Virus record (IMG/VR): IMGVR_UViG_3300008219_000094
Location: 1-24,568 of that record
Length of the DNA: 24,568 bases
DNA from: a virus
Reading direction: 5' to 3' (one strand)
This document shows positions 8,622-16,200 of the stretch, piece by piece (the first letter of the stretch is position 1; every line of letters starts with the position of its first letter). A program made the position numbers and the translations under genes. The notes under the pieces are model-generated. The model saw only the letters and a list, made by a program, of their open reading frames with translations, did not search any database and was not told the origin of the DNA.

Positions 8622-9602
8622 ATGCCTGAAAGAACCATTCAAGAACAAGTAGTCCGCGAAGCTCCTGAAATAGAGGCCATAAAGTTAGGCCTTCTGGAAG
8701 ATGCCAGGACGCTGGCCGGAATACCCATTGATGTTCCGGAGCAACTAGTTGCAGGGTTCACACCAGAGCAGCTTGAGGCCTTCTCCGCAGCACAGCAGGG
8801 TGTAGGTGCTTTTCTTCCCCAGCAGATAGCCGGAGAAGAAGCTTTGGTCGGTGGTCTGGGCTCCTTGGCAGCAGCACAACTGTCCGCCTTGGGAAGCGCA
8901 CAAAGATTCCAGCCTACAGCGGAAGAGCTACAACAATTTCAAGATCCGTTCCAGCAACAGGTCATTGATGAAACTCTTAAACGTCTCAACGAAGAAGGGT
9001 TGATTGCGGGAACTCAACTTGCGGCCAAAGCTGATTCAGCAGGGTCCTTCGGAGGCTCCAGATTTGGACTGGAATCAGGTCAGTTGCAGGAGGGCCTACA
9101 GGATGCAAGAGCCCGTGCGCTGGCCGCTCTTAATTCCCAGAATTTCTTACAGTCTCTTGGAGCAGCCAGCCAGTCTTTTGAGCAGCAACAGGGTAGACAA
9201 CAGAATCAGGCCAACCTTCTCTCTGGCATAGGGCAGCTTGCCGCTGGAATAGGCGGGCAGCAGATAGGAGCAGGTCTTTCACGTCAACAGGCCGGAATAA
9301 CGGATATAAATACGTTGCTGCAAACCGGGGCACAACAACAAGCACTTGAACAGGCTAGATTTGATGCAGATCAACAAAACAGGACCCGTCAGTTATATGA
9401 ACCTATTGGCAGAGTGAGTTGGCTATCTGACATTTATAAAGGAGCGCCTTCTAGCCAGACTCTTCTTGCTTCCGCCGCCTCCCCATCTCCACGACAGCCC
9501 AGCTCCTTCCAGCAGTTTGCAAGCCTTGGAACAGGCCTTCTAGGTGCCGGTGTCGCGGCCAATAATCTGTCAGGTGGTGGCTTGTTTGGAACACCTGGAT
9601 AA
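8622..9602 (+). CDS. Gln/Ala-rich internal virion-like protein
   Basis: A 326-residue protein with no catalytic motif. It is dominated by Ala/Gln/Leu helices (LEAFSAAQQGVGAFLPQQIA, SLAAAQLSALGSAQ, SFEQQQGRQQNQANLLSGIG) and a central block, FGGSRFGLESGQLQEGLQDA, preceded by LIAGTQLAAKADSAGS. The C-terminus is Ser/Gly-rich with a hydrophobic patch (LGTGLLGAGVAANNLSGGGLF). This composition fits internal virion proteins released during DNA ejection, as does its place between the 581-residue protein and the giant proteins. GAGGG before the stop of the previous gene provides the ribosome site. The product is a virion candidate by context only. Confidence 0.6.
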   Translation: MPERTIQEQVVREAPEIEAIKLGLLEDARTLAGIPIDVPEQLVAGFTPEQLEAFSAAQQGVGAFLPQQIAGEEALVGGLGSLAAAQLSALGSAQRFQPTAEELQQFQDPFQQQVIDETLKRLNEEGLIAGTQLAAKADSAGSFGGSRFGLESGQLQEGLQDARARALAALNSQNFLQSLGAASQSFEQQQGRQQNQANLLSGIGQLAAGIGGQQIGAGLSRQQAGITDINTLLQTGAQQQALEQARFDADQQNRTRQLYEPIGRVSWLSDIYKGAPSSQTLLASAASPSPRQPSSFQQFASLGTGLLGAGVAANNLSGGGLFGTPG

Positions 9603-9624
9603 TGGAACAGATGTATTTTGAACG

Positions 9625-9631
9625 AAGGAGG
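9625..9631 (+). promoter_or_regulatory. Strong ribosome binding site that fixes the next start
   Basis: AAGGAGG lies 7 bases before ATG 9639 and matches the 16S anti-Shine-Dalgarno closely. It favours that ATG over the in-frame TTG at 9618, which lacks a comparably placed site. Confidence 0.75.
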
Positions 9632-9638
9632 GCTTGTC

Positions 9639-10331
9639 ATGCCCCATAACTTACTCAACCGACGGATGTACCGCATGGCAAATGGTGGACCTGTTCCTCC
9701 TATGCCAGCCATGGGCGGTCAAGGAATTCCCCCTGAACTTGCGGCAATGCTAGGAGGAGGCGGAGGACAACCCCCTCCGATGGGAGGAGAACCCCCCCTG
9801 TTAGAGGTAAGCCAGATTCCACCGGAGATTTTGCAAGCTGCGGAAGAAGCTTTACAGGAGACAGGTCAGGAGGCCTTGACAGAAGCAGTGACAGGGGCAG
9901 CAGAAGAAGAGTCCGTTCGTAGTAGGGATAACTTGGAGTCTGCCACAGACTTCCGCGAGATTATGAATGCTGTGTGGGACGAAGACCTCCCCGTAGAGGA
10001 CTACAGGTCCATGCTCGCAGAGGTGGTTGGACAGGAAGACGCAGACAGAACACCGGATTCCGTTTTAACTCTTGTACAACCGACCTTACAACTGGCACAA
10101 TTGGATCAAGGCATAGGTGCGCTGATACAGGAGGAAATGGCTGACACTGGTATAGTTCCTGGAGGTATCACAGACCTTGCCACTAAATCTGCCGTAGCTG
10201 ATAGCATGGCAGCAGAAACAAACTCCCTCGTAGGTGCGGTAGGTGCTGTATCTGGCACACCTCCCATGGAAGACACTTCCGGAATTATGGCTGAGGCACC
10301 ACTGCCCATGGCCCAAGACCCCTATGCATAA
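9639..10331 (+). CDS. Pro/Gly-rich acidic virion-module protein (hypothetical)
   Basis: 230 residues from ATG 9639, chosen because of the strong AAGGAGG just upstream. An in-frame TTG at 9618 would add seven residues (LNEGGLV), which resemble the GG-LV strings in neighbouring virion proteins, so it remains a possible alternative. The N-terminus is basic with Met and Arg (NRRMYRMANGGPVPPMPAMG), then Gly/Pro-rich (GGGGGQPPPMGGEPP). The rest is acidic and helical (PPEILQAAEEALQETGQEAL, FREIMNAVWDEDLPVEDYRS). It ends in a low-complexity Ala/Met/Pro tail. No enzyme motif is seen. It lies between two internal-virion-like genes and is probably a virion or assembly protein, by context only. Confidence 0.6.
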   Translation: MPHNLLNRRMYRMANGGPVPPMPAMGGQGIPPELAAMLGGGGGQPPPMGGEPPLLEVSQIPPEILQAAEEALQETGQEALTEAVTGAAEEESVRSRDNLESATDFREIMNAVWDEDLPVEDYRSMLAEVVGQEDADRTPDSVLTLVQPTLQLAQLDQGIGALIQEEMADTGIVPGGITDLATKSAVADSMAAETNSLVGAVGAVSGTPPMEDTSGIMAEAPLPMAQDPYA

Positions 10332-10343
10332 GAGGCATTAGTA

Positions 10344-13253
10344 ATGGCTGACGTGCTAAAGAGACACCAAGGAATTTCCGAGCTTTTAGAGAAGATTTAT
10401 CCGGAAGCTCCGAGCGGAATACCAGACCCAGAGAAACTGCAAGCAGAGCAGGATTTTCTACAGGATTACTTAGGAGCTACCGACTATGCCGCACAGGACC
10501 GTGAAGCACGGAGGATGCGGAATCTTCAGATAGGCCTCTCTCTTATGGGAAGAGGTTTTGGTGGTGTAGGAGAAGCGCCACGGCGAGGAGAAGCTCCTCT
10601 TTCCACTTTTGGAAGGTCTGTCGTGTCTCCTCTTGCATCCGACCTTATGGGAATCACAGGGCAGGACTACCAGAACCGGGCAGCGAGGAGAGCAGCACAG
10701 GCACAGGAGGAGAGAGCCCTTAAACTATCCGCTTTGCAAAATGTTCAGCAAAGACAAGCAGCAGCTGCCGCCAGAAAAGAAAGCATAGCCACAACAGCCC
10801 TTGGGCTGATTCCACAAGAATCTACACTACTGGATAATCTTACCTATGACGGTGTACCTACGCCTATAATACAAACCATAGATTCAATTACAGGAGAGCC
10901 TACCTTTAGTTCCCTATCTGGTGAGGAACTGGACGGTACGTTGGTGGGGATCAAAGGTGCAGGACTTCCGAAACCTTCCACCACGGCTTTGACTGGGGAT
11001 TGGGAAAAAATAATCAGAGATGAGGATGGCACCATAACAGGGGCCGAGGTAGTCCCCGTTGTCAGAAAAACAATCTACACGGCGGATGCTCCCGAAGGAG
11101 TAAACTCACTGTGGGATGCTTCGGGGGACGGTACACGGTACTATACCTCTGGGGAAGCTAAAAACCTTCAGCCAGCAGGTACTTGGGCGGATAGTCAAAG
11201 TACGGATGCAGCAGAACTGGAGCATCTGTCCGACTATGTCTTAGTGGACAGTAAAAACAAGGCCTTGACAGCAAAACAAGCTGGCGTAGGGGGTGAGGTC
11301 CCACTTGTGTTCAAGCAGTATGAGCAAGATGGTGTGTTACAACAATCCGTACTCATGGAGGACGGAACATATAAACCATGGACAGAGGTGCTGGCTAAGG
11401 ACGAGCCACTAAAAGACTTGGTTCGAGGTTTCCGATTAAAGACCCTTACCGATTATGACGAGAAGCCCACCGCAGATGATCCAATATGGGACAAAGAAGC
11501 TATTCAAAACTTTACACAGGCGGGAAGCATATTCAGTACAAGTCCCGATACAGGCGACAGGGAAGGCTTTAGAATCAACCGAGGGGCATTTTTTAACCAC
11601 ATAGGTGCCGGGGCTACGGGCTTGTATAAACCCGCAGAGGGAGAGCCGGGATTATTTGAACACAAGGGGAACGTTCCCCTTACACAGGAACAGCAGGAGC
11701 ATCTTGAAACTGTGTTCCGGTCCTTTGTCAGTAAGCTGGACAGGTCCTCTGACAGGGAACCAGTAGAGACTGCTATTACTAGGGCGTTAGAGCAGTTTTC
11801 ACAAATGGGGTACTCGGAGGTGTTTGGTGACGGTACTATTGTCGCTACTGACGCTGCACCCACCGTGGGTGAGGCAAGAGCGGTTGACGCAGTCAGGTTT
11901 AGAGAACTTGAGGAGCTAGGTTCTCAAAACCAGCCCGTAGCTGCCCTAGCAAACCCTGACAGCCCCGAGGGTATTAACGTACCTAATTTAGACCCCCGTG
12001 TCCGGCGTAGGGCCTTCCCTATTCTTACAGGCATCAACTACAATCCCAAATTGTTTGCGGTTGACCCCAATGCATTAGATGGGGGAGATACACAATTAAG
12101 GCTTGACGTAGAGGCTGTAGCAGCCGCTGGTGGGGGAGATATAGCCCAAGGAAATCTAGACAGCGAGAATAGGATAGCCTTTGGAAAAGCTTTTACAAAA
12201 TACAGGGATGCAAGAGAAAAAGAGCAACGCTCCGGAACTGCCACAGCCGTAAAAACTTCCGTGGTGGAACAGTTAAATCTCTTAGATGACTTAGATAGCA
12301 TCATAGCAGCCGCCAGCAGGATAGGGTGGGCTGAAGGACCAATAGCGGGGCGGGTAGCAGCCCTGCGAACTGCTATTGGTATGGGGGACCGCGAATTAAA
12401 TAACCTAGTTGCTCGCATGCGCTTATCCGCCAACGGCATTGCCCGGATGCTTGGTAAGCAACTTAACAGCGGCAGGTTGTCGGACAAGGACGTAGAACAA
12501 CAGCGGCAGCTTGCTCCCAACATCACTACCGCAGACAAACTGAACTATAGCTTACTTATGCAGTTACGGGGAGCTGCCGAAAGAATCCTTGAGGGCCTTA
12601 TGTATGAGTCAGGTCATGTAGCGTTTAACGACAACGCGAACAGAAGGATGGCAGAAAGAGGATATCAGATGCAAAACGTCACTCCATCCCTCAATTACCA
12701 CAGTGACTGGTATAAGGGTCAGACTACGGATGCATTAAAAGCAGACATAGAGGGAATGACTCTCTCCAAAATAACGCCGCACAGAGTAAATGGGGTTTTG
12801 GATATTATTTCGGAACGCAGAGGAGATGGGAATAGATATGTTCTTGTTCCTAAGTATGCGGACGTTAATAACCCAAGAAGATCTGACGGCGTTATAAATC
12901 TTAGGGCAAATGAAGAAGAAAACTTTAATGCAGACCTGCTTTTAGAACAGACCTCTGGAGAGCTGGGCCGTGGTCAACCCACAGAAAATGAATTTGCGGA
13001 AATAATACCCCTTGAGGGTGAGGACGGACTGCTGGCGGACTTTGAACTATACCGGAAGGCTCTCGCGCTTCCCCCAGCGAAATTAGCAGGGAACACTGAA
13101 GAAGCTATAGCCGCACGGGATGCTATAGCATACTGGATGGATGTATGGCCTAGGATTAAAGCCATGTACACAAGAGTAGAAAAAAGACCTTACTACAGAA
13201 GGTATTTCGACAGAATTGACATGAAGCAGCTTTCACCAGGAATAACTAACTGA
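10344..13253 (+). CDS. Large internal virion / DNA-ejection-like protein (969 aa)
   Basis: A 969-residue protein. The N-terminus is helical and charged (VLKRHQGISELLEKIYPEAP) with an Arg/Ala/Gln-rich coiled stretch at ~110-150 (RAARRAAQAQEERALKLSAL). The middle is mixed beta/alpha with no recognised enzyme motif. Residues ~640-770 hold a helical block of a type found in large podovirus virion proteins (LLDDLDSIIAAASRIGWAEG, RMRLSANGIARMLGKQLNSG, then APNITTADK). Its stop codon overlaps the start of the next gene by one base (TGATG), so the two are probably translated together. By size, order and composition it is a candidate counterpart of T7 gp15/gp16-type or P22 gp16/gp20-type ejection proteins; this is analogy, not detected homology. 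GAGG lies 7 bases before the ATG. Confidence 0.6.
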   Translation: MADVLKRHQGISELLEKIYPEAPSGIPDPEKLQAEQDFLQDYLGATDYAAQDREARRMRNLQIGLSLMGRGFGGVGEAPRRGEAPLSTFGRSVVSPLASDLMGITGQDYQNRAARRAAQAQEERALKLSALQNVQQRQAAAAARKESIATTALGLIPQESTLLDNLTYDGVPTPIIQTIDSITGEPTFSSLSGEELDGTLVGIKGAGLPKPSTTALTGDWEKIIRDEDGTITGAEVVPVVRKTIYTADAPEGVNSLWDASGDGTRYYTSGEAKNLQPAGTWADSQSTDAAELEHLSDYVLVDSKNKALTAKQAGVGGEVPLVFKQYEQDGVLQQSVLMEDGTYKPWTEVLAKDEPLKDLVRGFRLKTLTDYDEKPTADDPIWDKEAIQNFTQAGSIFSTSPDTGDREGFRINRGAFFNHIGAGATGLYKPAEGEPGLFEHKGNVPLTQEQQEHLETVFRSFVSKLDRSSDREPVETAITRALEQFSQMGYSEVFGDGTIVATDAAPTVGEARAVDAVRFRELEELGSQNQPVAALANPDSPEGINVPNLDPRVRRRAFPILTGINYNPKLFAVDPNALDGGDTQLRLDVEAVAAAGGGDIAQGNLDSENRIAFGKAFTKYRDAREKEQRSGTATAVKTSVVEQLNLLDDLDSIIAAASRIGWAEGPIAGRVAALRTAIGMGDRELNNLVARMRLSANGIARMLGKQLNSGRLSDKDVEQQRQLAPNITTADKLNYSLLMQLRGAAERILEGLMYESGHVAFNDNANRRMAERGYQMQNVTPSLNYHSDWYKGQTTDALKADIEGMTLSKITPHRVNGVLDIISERRGDGNRYVLVPKYADVNNPRRSDGVINLRANEEENFNADLLLEQTSGELGRGQPTENEFAEIIPLEGEDGLLADFELYRKALALPPAKLAGNTEEAIAARDAIAYWMDVWPRIKAMYTRVEKRPYYRRYFDRIDMKQLSPGITN

Positions 13254-16200
13254 TGTCTGACCTACAAATTGAAAATGCAGACTACTTAGGCTTGTCCAAA
13301 GACGGTAAATGGGCCTATGAGGTCACGGACCAAAACCGTAAGACACATACACTACAGTTTCACCCAAAGTTGTGGGGAGCGAAGAAAGGTAACACAGAAG
13401 GGCACAGGGGTGTGCTAAATGCCCTCTCAAACAAAGGGGCTTTTGACACAGACTTTCAAACAAAAGTATTGCAACACGCCTTTAGGAACATGCCCGGAAT
13501 GTTTGCAGATAGCAGAGGCTTCTTTGGCAGAGTTTTTTGGCCGACACTAAAAGGAGCCCCAGCGCAGCTTGTGGGCCTCCCCGCCGACGTAGCCCAGATG
13601 CCTCTTGCAGCAGCTAGTGCAGCTACAGAGGGGGTCGGGTGGCTTAGTGAAAGGTATGGAGAGTTGAGGGGAGGAGCTACAGTACCTGCTGATACCTCTG
13701 CTGTACAAGATCGTATAAAAGCCGCACAGGAAGGACTCGCTACAATAGGCTCCGAAAACCTGCGACAAGCTTTTGAAAATGCCAGCGGTATAGACATGAC
13801 CGCTGACCCCAGAGGGCCTTATGAACAAATTATGGCTTATGCCATGGAGTTTGCCTTGGGAGGTGCTGAGTCAAAATTCTGGGTAGAAACTGCCGGGGCT
13901 TTGAACACGCTTAGTAGGATGGCCCGTAGAGCTTCCCGTGAGAAAGGGGCTGACGCTGCGTCGCCCGATAATGTCGGGTCCATGATGGACAAAGTCAAAG
14001 CAGCGTACCGTGGTAAAGAAGGACGGCAGCGTTTCTATGCAGAAACAGGGTATGGTTTTGGTGCAGGGTTTACTTTTGGAAGTCTGCTGGAAGGCTTTGG
14101 CCTAGAGGACCATCCTTTGGGTCAGGTCGCAGCTATGGCAGGGGCTATAGCGGGCCCTGCGGCTTTAGTAACAGGTGGCAAGTACATTGCCGATAAACCA
14201 GTCATAAATTGGCTGAGTCTCGGTATAATTCCAGCGGCTGTTGGATTGAAAAGATCTTTAGGAAGGACCTTTGTTGGGGAAGAAGCCTTAAAGGAGAGAC
14301 TTCTCAACTCACTTAAAGGTTACGGGGATCACAAGGTCTTACCAGACGGCTCTCCTAATACTAGAAAAAACAGAGGCCACGCGATAGCTAGACTAGCGGA
14401 ACTACAAAAACAGGCTCTTGCACGGGGGGGGGCTTTTGTAGAAGGCACCGAAAACCTTTTCTTCAGCTCACCTGCAAGGTATCGGGGTATCGCTAGGGCG
14501 CTTACTGAGAAAAAGTTTATTTTAGAAAAATCTCTTAGAGACTTGGAAAATCAGCGCAGGATAGAAGGTCCGGATGCTATGCCCGAAGAAGTCTACGCAA
14601 GAGAAAGAGAAAATCTTGAGTTTGACATAGCCCAGACAGAGAGTGACATGGAACTGGCTGATTTCTTTAGTCAAGCTGTAGAAAACATAAGAACATCTAC
14701 ACTTAAAAAAACTGGGCGTAGTCCGGAGGCACTCGCAGAACTAACGAAAAGGGATTTAGAAGAAGTAGTCCATATTAGTGATAACTTGTTTTCTGCTGTG
14801 TACAAAGCCTTTGATGACAGCATTGAAGGCACCACTCTTGGCGGAGAAAAGTTAGCTCTCCGAACAGCGGAGGGCGGCGTAGATGTACGGGGACTTCTTG
14901 ACGAGGACTACAACAAGTTCAAAGATGCCCCTAGAGACTATGTTCCCAAGTACGAGGAAACCAGAGAAAGACTTCTTCGTGAGGGAATAAGAGAAGGTAG
15001 CAAGTGGCAAGAGCTTAAATTTGTAGATGAAGAAACAATTCAGTCTATAGAAAAGAGACTTACGACACATTTCGACCAAATTCTGGAAAGGGACTTTCTG
15101 GAAGCTCGGCAGGACCTTTTGAGGAGTGCTGAAAAACGGCAAAGTACAATTATAGAAAATCTTGATTCTTGGGTAAGAGAAAAAGGTTATGACAGCATAG
15201 AAGAAGCTGCTAAAGATCCCGCACTGAAACTGGTTATAGATGAACGAATACGATCTGCCTATGCCGATGCGGACGATCATTGGAAAGCTTTGCAGACAGC
15301 CTTTTGGGAAAGGATTCCGGGGCTTAAAGAAAAGGTTCGAGGAGACAGTATTAAGTTCCCAGAGAACACTGTTTTTCAGGCTCCGGGTGTAGACAACACC
15401 AAAGTAGATGTCTCTGGTCTTGGTCCCGCAGAGGCAATCGACAAGATCACAAAGGAACTGTCTTCAGCAGCAGGAGTAGATCCCGCATTGTATCTCCCGA
15501 GACAGTTCTTTCAAATTGGCGGTACAAATTCAGCCCGTAACCTAGCAAAAAGTATTCAAGACGAACAAATACTTGCCGCCCAAGTAGATGCTGGTCTTGG
15601 TGCTGGTCGAGTAGCCGCAGAACAAATACCTACAAAAATAGCTAGACTTGAGGAAAATGTTACCACCGCACAAGACAAATTAAATGTAGCCGAAACAGAT
15701 CTCGAAGCGCGACAGGTACTAGAAAGAGAGCAAGTAGACACCGCTGTGACAGACCTCAAGTCCTTTGTACGAGAGATGGTAGAAAATGCAGCAACCGGAG
15801 GGGCTAACGAAGTTGCACAAGCAGGGCTTGTTCGTTACCTCTCAAACTCGGTCCCTGGGACAGCACGTTGGAGTTCTCTAAGAGGTCCTAAAGCCGTGGC
15901 CGACAGGAAAGCATGGCTAGATAACATCCCACAAAGCATTGGAGACGAAGTGGGTATTCCAGACGCACGTTCTCGCCAGCCCTTGGAGCTGACCGAAGAG
16001 AATGCAACTATGCTAGAAAACATAGTAGGGGACTACCGCGCAGACAAGGTTATAAGCGGCGAACTATCTTTAGAGGATGCCGTGGGAGGGGTAATGCGTA
16101 CTCTGGCACCTCCAAAATATGTAGGGTCCGGAGGGACCTGGAAAACCCCCACTAACTACTTGGAAGCTCTCATAGAAAAAAGAACCACGCTGGATAACCT

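Noticed and set aside
9611-9649. A 12-codon leader-like frame from ATG 9611 overlapping the start of the 230-residue protein
   Set aside because: No ribosome site is visible, and the strong AAGGAGG inside it is better explained as serving ATG 9639.
12038-12538. A 166-codon minus-strand open frame inside the 969-residue protein gene
   Set aside because: Antisense of a helical coding region, with Ser/Ala/Arg bias and no recognisable domain or ribosome site.
14852-15280. A 142-codon minus-strand frame rich in Phe and Tyr, resembling a membrane protein
   Set aside because: Its hydrophobic look comes from reading Lys/Glu-rich helices in antisense (AAA, GAA become TTT, TTC). No independent signal supports it.
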